From Lichtheimia corymbifera B2541 (taxonomy: Eukaryota > Mucoromycota > Mucoromycetes > Mucorales > Lichtheimiaceae): 64,000 nucleotides of DNA. How positions within the stretch are numbered: position 1 is the first letter of the stretch; each line of letters begins with the position of its first letter. The DNA lies in contig JNEU01000989.1 in NCBI GenBank assembly GCA_000697475.1, positions 1-64,000 of the forward strand. Reading direction: 5' to 3'. The notes beneath the pieces are model-generated. The model worked only from the letters and a program-made list of their open reading frames with translations, did not search any database and was not told the origin of the DNA. Of the stretch, positions 1 through 11,725 are shown piece by piece. Both the position numbers and the translations under genes were made by a program.

Positions 1-957
1 GCGAAATGGGGAATCCCAAGAAACTACATACTAATTGACTTTCATAAATCCGGCGCTTTCCCGATTTCCGCCCATCATAGTAAACCCCACATTATGCTCT
101 CCCTTTCGAAATTTTCAAATGAAGTGTGGGTTCTTTATTAATACAAAGTTGTTCAGCAAGTCCTAGAGCATATTGTGTGAAAGTTTGAGGTTCGAAACAG
201 GCCATCCCAATATCATGCATTGATATCAGTGTATATAGATATGTCTGACTGCCTGACAGATTTAATTTTCACCTCTTCCACTCACACTTTATTTCCCTCT
301 ACTTATCATTCTCAACTGTTGCCCCATTCAAGTACAACTATAACTTGCGAACGATTGTCCTGCTTCAGCCCACCATGTCAATGCTACAACTCCCTTGATC
401 CGAAAGCCTTTGACTGAATGGCAAGTGCATGGCGCGTGCAACCCACTTCAACACACGCCTTGCTTGAAAGCACACACTGTCCTGCACACTCCAATGCCAC
501 AATCAAACGAAACAGCATTCATTCCAGCAGCTACTATTAGCAATGACTTTATTGTCTCAAGCAGTGAAATGGAAAGTGGTTGTCACAGGCATGCGCCCTT
601 GATAGGTTGTTGCATAAATGGATGGTGAGTAAACAATATCCACTTCTTTCCATTCCCGGCTTCTTACCTTTTTCTCCCGCTCCAACTGTTGCCCCATTCA
701 GGCACGATTACCACCTGCGAACGATTGCTCTGCTTCAACCCATCATTCCCATCCTACGATTGTCTTGATACGATTGTCTTTGACAGAATGGCAACTCCAT
801 GGCGTACGCGCAGTCGTCCTGTCGCTTTCCTACAACACACGAGTCTCTTGACACGCTTCCCTGCCGCAACCAATCGTACAGCATTCATCCAGGAGTTGCT
901 ATTAGCAAGGCCTTTACTCTATTGTCTTGAACAGCACTCTTTACTTGCAGCAACTTG
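1..957. repeat. Left arm of a complex inverted repeat (cut by window start)
   Basis: Read as reverse complement, this stretch matches 11023-11725: bases 1-415 align with about 11300-11725, and about 770-957 with about 11023-11315. Shared blocks include the 'cataaatccggcgctttccc' and 'gggttctttattaatac' segments and the conceptual peptide ending CLDPKAFD on both arms. Within this arm a segment starting at 313 is repeated, diverged, at 683 (offset 370); the right arm carries only one copy. The open frames here are short, overlapping and unlike any protein I know, so I treat the region as non-coding repeat. The window begins inside it, so its true left end is unknown. Confidence 0.75.
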
Positions 958-966
958 TCTTACAGC

Positions 967-1040
967 CTTTTTCATGTGGACAGCAGATAGCCATTGTATA
1001 GAAGCAGCTTTATTTACGCGTAGCAATATGCTTACAATAC
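967..1040 (+). repeat. Dispersed repeat fragment shared with 12991-13064
   Basis: A 70-odd base block containing 'ccattgtatagaagcagctt' is found again in the same orientation at 12991-13064, next to the tRNA-derived fragments. It adjoins the inverted-repeat arm but is oriented oppositely to it in relation to the second copy, so the repeats are mosaic. Just after it, 1051-1074 holds two perfect copies of a 12-base unit GTATGGATATGG. Confidence 0.6.
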
Positions 1041-1435
1041 AAACGAATTCGTATGGATATGGGTATGGATATGGGTGTACGGGATGGAAGGAACTGGATA
1101 TATACAATGAGTGGGAAAAGGGCCTTTGTTCACATGTATTCATTATCAACTTGGACCATTATGCTTGATGCCATCATATTGAACAATGCGTCTTGTATAA
1201 GTCAGGATCCTGTCAACAACGTGGGAATACGTGTCATTTGCTTGTGATTTAGCAGACATCTTATTGATATACTGCGGGAGGTAGCATGAAATACTGTGAG
1301 TTGAAGCATGCAAACTGTGTTGGTCAATGTATAATTTAGGAAAGCGATGCCTAATCAGGACACACTTCAATACACCTCCCACCATCACTCTTTCTAATCA
1401 ATGAAATGATCCAATATGGTAGTAGTGTTCTTTAT
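1041..1435. other. Intergenic, no gene seen
   Basis: Beyond the 12-base tandem at 1051-1074 I see only short overlapping frames on both strands, none with a recognisable protein pattern. It is the 3' flank of the F-box/LRR gene. Confidence 0.5.
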
Positions 1436-1678
1436 TTAATACACCCATTTAAACCTGTCTCCAAGGTGAACCGTTCCATGACGAATGCATCCACCGCGAT
1501 CTTTTGATTGTTGCTGTTTGCTTGAATAAACCCTTAGTGATTTGATGTCTTGCTTCTTTTTATCAATGAATATTTGCATGCCTGCAGGATTCACAATGCA
1601 GCCAATAATTGTGAGATCAGTCAACGAGACCACGTTGCCGAGCATAGAAAGAGCTCTTTTGTTCAGTAAGCCAATCCC
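1436..1678 (-). pseudogene. In-frame LRR extension downstream of the F-box gene stop
   Basis: Directly after the TAA the same frame stays open for 80 codons and still reads like leucine-rich repeat: GIGLLNKRALSMLGN followed by VVSLTDLTIIGC. It ends at a second stop at 1436. I found no GT..AG pair of normal length that would remove the first stop. This is either the lost C-terminus of the F-box/LRR protein, a readthrough extension, or a sequencing error at one codon. Confidence 0.55.
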
Positions 1679-3194
1679 TTAAAGCTTTAACCGAGAGACG
1701 ACTGATGTTTCTTTTAACCCGTTGATGAATTGAATAATACCAGACTCGGATACCTTCCATTGGTTAATTTCGAGAGCCCTTAGGTTTGGAAGCGATGCAA
1801 TAGCTGGTAAAGTCTTGTCGGTGGCAAGTGAAGCACACTCCAGTGAAAGGGATGGTAGGTTATTCAATAAGCTGAGATATGGAAGAAGGCTTGTGTCGGG
1901 TGGTGGGCTCGCATATGATTCAATGAGATGAAGATGTCGAAGATGAGGTAAATTCCCCAGTGCATCAAATGCATGCTCTGTAAGCTGTTTACCGCCTAAT
2001 GCTACAAGTTCAAGGGCGGTGCTATTTAATAGCCATTGACGCAAAATGGGCTCTGAGACGTCGACATCAATGCATTCAAGATCCACTAATCGAGGTGCTT
2101 TGATCTTTTCGATGCACGCATCTATTCTCCGTATGCGACGTTTGATAACATCGTCGTCATCGTCATCGGCTATCCATACGGAATTTCTCGAATCCAATAC
2201 AAGACGCTGGAGACTGTGTTGATGTTTGGTGATGACACGTGATATTGTATCAGCTTGACGCCCCCAATGGCGATAAAACTCAAACTCTCGTAAGCCTTCT
2301 CCTTGGTGGTACTTTTTCCCTTTGAATAACATGGATCTTGATGCTAATGCTGTAGGTTGGAAACAAATGATGGTTTGCAGCATAGGGCATGTTTCAAGCA
2401 GCGTGTCGAAAAAGTCATCATCCATGTGACACGCCCACTCGTTGGATATATTCAAATACTGCAGATTTGGAGAACGAAGCAATATAGGATCCAATTGAAA
2501 GTAGGTAGGACAACATGTATGTCGATGACCACACAAATAAAGCTGGGTGATATTGGATTGCTGCAACATGCTTTCGTGATCCAACGATTGAAATTGGGGT
2601 CCCAGCATCGTACTTTTAATCTATCATGAAGTGTGTACTGTAGACTTTTTAACGTCGGACAAGCTGCGATGATGGGTGTCAACGGAAAGTTGTTCCGTTG
2701 TTGTTTAAATGATATACTTTCAAGCTTGTTGAAGAATTCCCTCAATGCTTGTGCCAGCAGGCTCGCATCAATGATATCGTTGTCATAAAACCCTGTGCTT
2801 CAAGTTAGCCTCTTTCTAATCATTTTCACTCCATTTGTCACAAACCTAATACTTTCAAGTCAGGAGCCTTCTTGGATATTAATGATAGGTGATGAATCAC
2901 TCGATCTAGTAGCCGTGCAAATGACCCAATGACAACCACTGGCGGTGGTCGAGAAAACAAGCGATAGAGGCCCAATTCGCCCAAGTACCTGGGAGGATAG
3001 CCTGGATTGCAGCGAAAAACAACCTCGCCTTGTTCTCCGGTTACGGTTCCTGAAACGTTCAGGATAGTGTTGTACCATGAGTGACATGTAAGGATACATT
3101 GATAGAGATCAAGCACATGAAGCTCGGCAAGGATAGAGGAAAGAATATCGTGAGGAAGCTCGATAAATCGATCAAAGGATGTGCTTTTAGTCAT
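1679..3194 (-). CDS. F-box / leucine-rich-repeat protein, interrupted by an in-frame TAA
   Basis: Exons on the minus strand are 3194-2846, 2792-2614 and 2560-1679, giving 469 codons before the stop. Intron 1 (2845-2793) begins GTTTGT and ends CACAG after a GCTAAC branch site; intron 2 (2613-2561, 53 bases) begins GTACGA and ends TTGCAG. Both keep frame. Residues about 8-48 look like an F-box (ELPHDILSSILAELHVLDLY, then the CHSW pattern); the rest is leucine-rich repeats (LKSLQY, ITQLYL, LQYLNIS, LRHLHL, LRALEI). F-box/LRR proteins usually recruit substrates to SCF ubiquitin ligases through Skp1; the substrate cannot be told here. The LRR pattern continues in the same frame past the TAA at 1681-1679 for 80 more codons to 1436, so this allele may be truncated or a young pseudogene. 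ATG 3194 is followed directly by the F-box. Confidence 0.75.
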
Positions 3195-3960
3195 GCTGCA
3201 CCGTTACAAGATGTAAAGGAAAAAGAGAGGCAACGATGGCTACTTGAGCACCGAAGATTTGGAAGCACAGCCACAAGTTACTTGATTTGCAACAACGCTG
3301 TAGTACAATCATACTACTATAGGCGTGCTGCGGCATGGACAATTGCAAGTATCTTTTATTACGAAGAGTGATGGGAGTATTCCCCGAATAGGAGAGAGAC
3401 AAGTATATTATATGATCCATTCTTGGCAATGACGCTACATAGTTTCTATGGAAAGAAAGAATTCCGACCTCTATAGCGGTTCCAATGGCAACGCATTATC
3501 ATGCGTTGTAACTACGGCATATCTTGTACTGCCGCTATCTCCTTGGGATATATATATAAAACATCATGGTGCATGTGATCCAGGTTATTCCTTTTATTAC
3601 ACCACTGCTACTATTACTACTGATGTGATGATAATAAAAAAAGGTCCGTGCGCATGAAAGAGCTTGATATGGAATAATGGAGAGCAGGAGGAGAGTGTGT
3701 GTGTGTGACCACATCAACCTAAATGCACAGCTAGGGATGGTTGCTTGGCAATAGATGCGGGTTTTCCGGAAGTATTGGCGAACGTCTTTCCTAGTCCGAA
3801 CAAAGTCTCCACTGCATGAATCGAAGGTCGACAGGGATAAGCAGGTTTTCTTGTTTGTTTCTTTGCATACCTTTGCAAGCCTTTCAACGACCAACAGTTA
3901 TACGCAGACTTTTACTCCCATATCGCCACTTGACGCTCACGTTGATCCTCTGTCTTTGCA
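3195..3960. promoter_or_regulatory. Divergent promoter region, F-box gene / cyclase gene
   Basis: These 766 bases separate two divergently transcribed genes. I see a short GT run near 3696-3709 and several small overlapping frames but no convincing gene or named site. Confidence 0.4.
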
Positions 3961-6900
3961 ATGATCAACATTGCACCGTACATTGCGAAAGCAAGTAGCA
4001 CAGACGACACCCCCCATTTGGCTTTATGCTAACCGCTGACCATGCCTAGTACGTTCGATCGTTACATTCCGTGCGTGATCCGCTAGAAATCCCTTACATC
4101 CAGACCCAATTTGGCGTCGTTCTCATGGTCGATGTCGTAGGTAAATTGAGTTGTCTTTTTCATACTGTTGTTACGTAGTACTCATATGTTGCTTGCTTGG
4201 GTAGGCTTTAGCAGGGTAAACATTGACGCCAGCATGATGCATGAATTTCAAGATCCATCTACTGACACTATACTCCTTTTAGTTGACAACACTCGCCACT
4301 GAAAAAGGAGCATCCGGTGCCGAAGCGATTGCGTTAGAGATTGGTGCTTATCTGGGTGAAGTAGGCATCATGAGAGCCAGTGAGAAAAGTGACATTGCTA
4401 TTGCTTAATCTCGCTAATATGAAACGTATCATTCTAGTGCATCCAAATCGTTGAATTCTATGGTGGTGATGTCGTAAAGGTACGAACAATGAAATATCAA
4501 CTAGTACTCCTTGTCGCTAATATAGATACAGTTTCTTGGTGATGCTGTTCTTGTCAGTTTTCAGGCCCCGCCTTCAGAACCTGGGAAAAGCGACCATGAC
4601 ATGGATGGCAAGGAAGCATCGTTACGTCAAAAGAGCATCTTGGTACGGCGTGCGCTTGAATGCGGACAACAATTGCTTGCACGGTTATCACATTATCGAG
4701 TGTATCTGACAGCAGAGGAACGCGCCAAACATCGTACAGCAACTGGGGATATTGATCGACAATCGAAGCATACCCAAAAGGGACAGCGTTTCTTTTTATT
4801 CGACGGTCAAGATTCATCATCATCATCCAACAATGAAAACAAGTATGCACCTTCATTGTCTCCTAGTCAAGTGAGCAGAGATCCTGATTCAATGAGCATT
4901 GATGAATATCCAGAAGAATACACAATGGCATTTGGATTCTGGAGTTGTTTTCCTTTGCTACGACGCAAGGCCAAAGACAATCGGATCTATATACGACATA
5001 GCAGTCAATCAGCAGAACCGCTCAAACGCAACAAAGACGTCGTAGACCTCGAACTCCATATTGCAATGTCATGTGGAAATATCTCCAACATCATTATCGG
5101 TGAAATGAACCCAAAACACCGCACCAGCCATGCATCCAGTCTCAGTACCAATAGCAACAGCAGGAAGAGCAAGCGATTCTCTACGTTAAGCAACGAGGAG
5201 ATGGATATCATTGATCAGTACTTTGTCGAATACACGGGCCGACTGGAATATGCTATTTGTGGACCTGCCGTGGAATTACTTGAAGATGCATTATCAGCTG
5301 CCAAGGCGGGTGAAATGAGTATTACTGGCGAGGTGTATCGCTTAGCACAGAACCAGCGATTGTCGATAGGCTTTGAGAAACGCAACCGGTTTTACATTGT
5401 GCACAGCAAGGAGACGGACGATCATCATCATCATAATCGCCGTGGTGTACCTCCATCCGTCAACAGCATGCGATATCACATGGGCGTTGCCAATGCAAAT
5501 ACGGGTTACCTTGCCAATTTACCTGTTGAATTGAAGAGACAAGCATCTCAGCTCAATGTTGAACCATTGGTCCCACGTGCACGCAACCCAGAATATATGG
5601 ATATGTATGATAACAACAATCCTGTTTACTACAAATACATCAATCGCAGTACGCTCTATCGATTACAACATTCTCCAGACAGCAACTTTCCAGCACAATT
5701 TCGAGACGTCACTATCATGTTTGTCAGCTTTGGAAAACTCAATGTTGCTACAACCACAGGACTTGCTATTGTACAAAAGGCGTTTGTATGTGCCATTGAT
5801 ATACTTGTCAAATATGAAGGCATGGTCCAACAATTTGCAGTGGATGATAAAGGTGCGTTGCTATATTGCTACCAATGGCTCTTTTTGCTCATACGTAGTT
5901 TCTTTTATTAGGACCCACTTTGCTTGCCGTCTTTGGTCTTCCTCCTCTATCCCATGAACGAGAAGCTGTGTTTGCAGCAAAAGCGGCTGTTGAGTTGCGT
6001 GATGCGTATCGTAAATTGGATCTACCAGACTTTGCGATTGCCCTTTCCACAGGAATGATATTCAATGCGGTGCTTCCTCCACGTAATCCTTATCGTCGTG
6101 ATCCCAGTATTTGTGGTGATACCATTGTGATGGCCGTGCGTATGCTCAAGTTTCCTTTTGCATCAAAAAACGTCGTATGCGACGCATCCACCAAGCATCA
6201 GATCCGAGGTCTTTGCGATTTTGAAGACAAGGGCCAGAATTTCGTCAAAGGCAAGATCAAGCCTATCCAGATATATAGCATTGAACGATTCGGTCATGGT
6301 GGTAGACCCAAGCGTATTTCACTTCAAGAAAAGGAAGAGGATAGCCATACCGATTTTATCGGCTACAGTTCAGAAATGGCACGAGCTACACGCTTTATTG
6401 CTGATTGGAACGAAGCTCAAAATCATCACGTACTCGTCATATCAGGGCCATCTGGTGTCGGAAAGAGTTTCTTTTGCCATGCATTGAATCGCAAGATAAC
6501 AGCCACTGAAGACGTCTTTTCATGGTAAGTAAAGAATATGGAATCCATGGTTGGATGTATTATATCCACTAAACACGTTTTTACCTTGGCAGTTGGGCAT
6601 CATCCACTGAAGGTGATTGAATTTTATTGATCATGTGTATCGATCTTCTTGTACTTATATATGTCTTACTTCTAGTTGAAAAGGGCTCCAAGTACTATCT
6701 CATCAAGAATCTCCTCATCTCACTCTTTGAATTGATCGACTCGGACAAGATCCCGCAAAACACAAAGCAACACTCAATTGGGAATCACCTTCCAAACACA
6801 CCATTGATTGCACCATCACGTGCAGGTGATCGCACATCAACAGCATCACAACTTTCGGCTTTGAGTAATCGGGAATCATTACGGCGCTTGGAATCCTATT

Positions 6901-9900
6901 CATCCCATCACGCAAGTTCTCCGCATCTTACCGATTTCAGCAACGAGTTGACTGAATTAATTACTCGGTGCCTTGCAAAGTGTGGCGAGGATGAAAGCTT
7001 GTTGCCTCTCTTCAAGTCTGCATTTACTACGCTAGGCGAGGTGCGGGAAAACAAGTACACGTCGAGATTGGATGGTCGTGCTCGAGATATCCTTTTGGCT
7101 GGTGTCATATCAAGGATGATCCGCTATACCTGTGAACATGTTGGCTTTGTTTTCATCTGTGATGACGTCCAATGTAAGCTGAGGAAGAAAAGGTATTCTT
7201 ACATCATATGCTAACTAGCCGATCTAGGGACTGATTCTGCATCCATCCGCGCTTTGAAACATATTCATGAACAATGCCAACGGTTCTTGCTCATTATGGC
7301 CACTCGTACCATACGTGACTACAATCTTACCTTTCTCAATGACTTTGCCAAAGTTGGATCTTATGAAGAAATTGCTTTGAATGGGCTCGGAGCGGATGAA
7401 ATTGGAGAAATCATTGTTCAAGCTTTCCAAAGTGGGGTTAAACGAGTGAGCCCGGAGATTGTGCGAGTGTTTCAGGTATATAAGATAGGATGGATCATGA
7501 AGAATTGGCATTCATTGTTCGAGTCTTATAGAAAAGAACAGGAGGCAACCCGCTTTTCGTAAAGTAAGGGTTTTAGAAACGCAGTAGTGTTTATAGCTAA
7601 TTTTTCTCTGTCATCATTACACACAGGAATATGGCCATCGTTCTCAAGGACTTTAACAGTGATGTCAGTGTCATGGATGGCGAGCTGGTGACTACGAGTA
7701 GCGAGTTTGATCTCGAGGATCTGTTGGTCAATTTCGATTATAAGCGGATCATCAAAATGCAATTCGATCGCTTGGATGCCAACTTTCAAGAATTCTTGAC
7801 GGTGAGTCACTTTTCCGCGTGGCTCTTTTTTTACAAAACTAATATCGTTGTTTCAGGCTGCAAGCTGCTTAGACCAATATTTCACCATCCAAGAAGTTGC
7901 CGCTATTGTTGACACAGCAAAGAATGCAATCTTTCGAGATTCTGATATCGCCGATATACCGAGCCGTATTCGCGCCTATGACACATATCGATTCCTGCAA
8001 CAAGTTGACAGCCCTACGCTACATGACAGTGGCTTGATTGTGTATACATTTGCACATATCACCATCCCTGAAAGCATCTATGCCATGGTGCCTTATGAAT
8101 CACGTGTTGAGCAACATCAGCGTCTTGCAAAGTACTATGAAGCTCAGCTCAATCGAGACAACTTTTCAGATCTGTTATCCAAGGTTACTCGGCATTACAT
8201 GAAGACGGATGCGCTTGGAAAGCAATTATACTACTTGGAACGCTTGGCCGACGTCAACATCAGATCCTACTTTTTACCTGAAGCAACCGACAATCTCAAG
8301 GCCATTGTAAAGATCTTGTGTGACAACCAAGATATAGCAGCACGTTTTGGAAGGATTCATCAAAGCGACATTTACCGACGACTTGGCATGTGCTATACAA
8401 TGCGTACCAAATTGAATGAGGGCGAGCAATATCTTTTCTTGTCATTGGATGTTCTCGGTGAGCCATGGCCACGTAGTGAACTGGAATTCTTTTACAAGCT
8501 CTGGATGAATCGTGTGATACAGCATCAGCATCGACGCTGGGGCACTTTACAAAAGTACAAAAACTCGAGGAAACGAGCTGTGTGGCGACGAGTTGTGGAA
8601 ATGATGGTGCAGCTATCCAACATTTACTTTTATAAGGGCAAAGGCCGTGCCTTTGTTTATACGGGCTTGATTGGTCTAAATGCATGCGAACGACTAGGAG
8701 AGACCGGATCTATATACACCTTTTTTCTTGCACGCAATGCATTGATATGCTGGATCAACGACCAAAAGGATCACAGTATCTTTTACATTACTCAAGCGAT
8801 TCGGCACATGGATGAAAAGCATGACGCTGGTACATTGACAATATGCTCCATGCTTTGTTTTGCAGCGGGAAAGTTTAGCAACGCCAGTGAACTATTATAT
8901 CAATCCATCGAAGCTGTCAAGACGCTAGGGGTTATCACTGACTGCCAATCATTCTACCGATCAGTGGGTCTCGTGATTACTATGCGGATATTTGAAGGCA
9001 CGCTCAACAACTCGACAAGTGACCTACTGCTACTCAAGCAAATGGCTGATACCGCCCATGCCAATGGGGATAGTGAAGCTGAGATTTGGCTGGGTGTCTA
9101 CAATGTGGGCAATGCCATAGTGATGGATCGATTGAATGACTGTGAGGCGCACGTTGCACTTTTGGAGGCACACATCATTCATGCAGCTGATTATAACAAG
9201 ATTGCTATCCATGGAACATTGCTTTGTTATTACGCACGAGAATCTAAATTCACCTACGCCCAGGAGCATGTTAGGCATCTTGTCAACATTTTACCATCAT
9301 TGACTGTAACGCGTAAGTATACAAGAGGCAATCGCTTACCAAAAGACTAATTTATTATACTGAAGCCAATATTTTCCCGATCTTTGGTCTTATCTTTGCC
9401 ACCATGGGTCTATACCGCATGATTGAAGAGGATGAAGGAGATTTGATTACGGATGATGATGGTGGCTATGATCAATTCAATTTAGGTGTGGCACGTATCA
9501 ACCATGCTTTCCAGCAAGTCAAGTTTTGGGAATTTACGCAGCCATGTCTATACCTTGCACGTGCACTCCCCTATATCAGCACCGGAAGAACAGTGGAAGG
9601 CTATTTGGTAAGTTGGTGCTTTTGTTGGTCTACATGCTATTATATCACTCACATTCGGATGATGTTATTAGGTACTTCGACATGGCATTTACGAAATGCA
9701 TTTTATTCAAGAGATATCCTTCCTCAAGGCTTATTACTGGGCTAATCTTGGAAAATATGCGTTCACACCTAACGATCGAATTGACTGGACCGAGAGGGCA
9801 CGTGTTGACTTGGACGCACTTTCAATTCCTTCCCATGTATATTGCAATCCTGATCCTGCTAATTGCTATTCACGTTCCAAGAAAGCTGATCTTCGAGCTT

Positions 9901-9902
9901 AA
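3961..9902 (+). CDS. Soluble-type adenylate cyclase (ADCY10-like): two cyclase domains, NTPase, helical repeats
   Basis: Fifteen exons join in frame to 1695 aa: 3961-3990, 4050-4140, 4205-4215, 4283-4360, 4438-4479, 4532-5852, 5912-6524, 6593-6612, 6676-7173, 7228-7475, 7532-7563, 7627-7801, 7857-9312, 9366-9607, 9672-9902. The first class III cyclase domain (about residues 20-340, with a long low-complexity insert) has both expected metal-ligand Asp motifs, VDVVGFSRLTTLA and VVKFLGDAVLV. The second (about 470-660) has DDKGPTLLAVFGLPP and ICGDTIVMAVRM. A P-loop GPSGVGKS lies near residue 705 and a Walker B FICDDVQW near 900; the remainder is alpha-helical, TPR-like. Order and size match animal soluble adenylate cyclase, which makes cAMP in response to bicarbonate; that sensing is not shown here. 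Intron 1 is GC-AG. ATG 3961 is the first in-frame Met, with a TGA upstream. Enzyme activity is inferred; see the finding on the missing Asn. Confidence 0.88.
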
Positions 9903-11022
9903 TCACGTTAGAGAGCAGGCTCTCCTTTTGTATATAGTAGTATGTCTCCTACTGATAATCTTCAATGACTGTAGTAAATAGTAAAACATACATCTTTCAC
10001 ATACATGATGCGACAGTGCTTGATCTCTTGGTGTCACGTCATCCATATAAGGCTATAAAATTTAACACCGCCATCCTTATAAGGCGATAAAATTCAACAC
10101 CGACGATTCATGCAGCCAGGCAACCAAAAGGCGTCGGTTCTTTGGTTTCTGCAACATCAGAAGGAAGCACCCATTACAGACACACAACACTAATATGGCT
10201 TGGAATTGACTGGGAACCAACGCATTGGCCATTGTGGAAACCAAGATCCGCTTCCAGAATGGGGCCCATTTGACGATTGTCGACCAGCAGTCGGGGACAG
10301 TTGCTAGGTGCCGTATTAGTGTGATGCTAGTCGTTGCCATGTTGACTTGTATTTTTACATTTAATCAGCCTCTCTTGTTCATCCGGTATTTTAGGAAGCT
10401 TAAACGAGTGATGTAATAAAAACATCTCGATACGATGATATAGATGACCCAATCTCGCTTTCCTTCCTTCATATTTGTAGTCCCCCTTTCAATCCAGAAA
10501 CCAGCCAATTGTCCACATCATGCACATATGAGCTGATAGTACGATGTTGAATCCAATTTTCATTCAAGTAAATACGGGTAAGGGAGCAATATATACAACA
10601 TTGAATAGAGTATGGGGGAAGATATGGAGTCTGTTTGCTGTTACCGTCATAACCGTCCCCTCGTCCATGATTGTAAAATCATCTGCTGCATGCGTTGACT
10701 CCGAGTATCCCAATAGAATCCACGACTGTAAAGCATCCATCCAATCCATCATCATCCTTAGCCGTGTCCAGGTGATCGTTCCTGCGCATGACGCTCCACG
10801 TAATCAAAACAACACTCCAGAATATCTCATCATTACAGTTACTTGCATCCATCCATAAAATCCAGTATGTTGGTTGAAACTAGCCCTGTGATCACTGCTG
10901 GTATGCTCCCTCTTCCATCCGGCTGTTGGTCATTTTGTTCTATCGCAGCAGAAGATGGCTTGTATTGCGTTGAGTTGATAGCTGATATGGCATCCCATCC
11001 ATTGGAAGAAATAGTTATCGAA
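9903..11022. other. Intergenic, small tandem duplication only
   Basis: About 1.1 kb with no supportable gene. At about 10041-10104 two imperfect 32-base copies lie in tandem (cores 'ataaggctataaaatttaac' and 'ataaggcgataaaattcaac'). Short frames on both strands overlap each other and lack protein-like composition. Confidence 0.45.
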
Positions 11023-11725
11023 GCAAGTTGCTGCAAGTAACTTGAGACAGTGAAGTAAACACCTGGCTAACGGCAACTGCTACTACCTATGGCTGCGGCA
11101 GAGAAGCGTGCAAGAACGTGTGTTGTAGTAGAGTGACAAGGCTGTGAACGCTGTTTGAGACAATGGAGTGAAGACCTTGCTAATAGCAACTGCTGTAATG
11201 AATGCTGTTACGATTGGTTGTGGTAGAGGAGTGTAAAAGAGATGGTGTGTGTCAAGTAACGGGGGTGTTATGGTAGGCAGTGTCCACGCCATGGACTTGC
11301 TATTCAGTCAAAGGCTTTCGGATCAAGACATTCGTACAATTGACATGATGGGTTGAGGCAGGACAATCGTTCGCAGGCGGTAGTTGTACTTGAATGGGGC
11401 AACAGTTGAGAATGGGAAGAAGAGGCAAGAAGGAGGGAGTGGAAGAGCTGGAAATTTAAATAGGTTGAGCTGTCAGCATATTCATGCACACTGTAAATCG
11501 ATCCTTGACCTTGAAATTGCTCAGCTTGAACCTCAAACTTGTACACAAGATGCTCTACGTCATGCTGATCAACAATGTATTAATAAAGAACCCATGCTTC
11601 ATTTGAAAATTTTGGATAGCAGGGTATAATGTGAGGTTTACTATGACGGATGGAAATTGGGAAAGCGCCGGATTTATGAAAAAGTCAATTAGTATGAATT
11701 ACCTTGGGAATGCCCACTTTGAGCT
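11023..11725. repeat. Right arm of the complex inverted repeat
   Basis: This is the inverted counterpart of 1-957. The minus strand here carries the same order of blocks as the plus strand of the left arm, with single-copy rather than duplicated central segment. The two arms are about 10 kb apart and enclose the F-box/LRR and cyclase genes. By eye the match is strong but imperfect, so the copies are not freshly duplicated. Confidence 0.75.

Noticed and set aside
689..1168. 159-codon open frame in the left repeat
   Set aside because: It lies inside repeat sequence, overlaps open frames on the other strand, ends in the GTATGGATATGG tandem and has no protein pattern I know.
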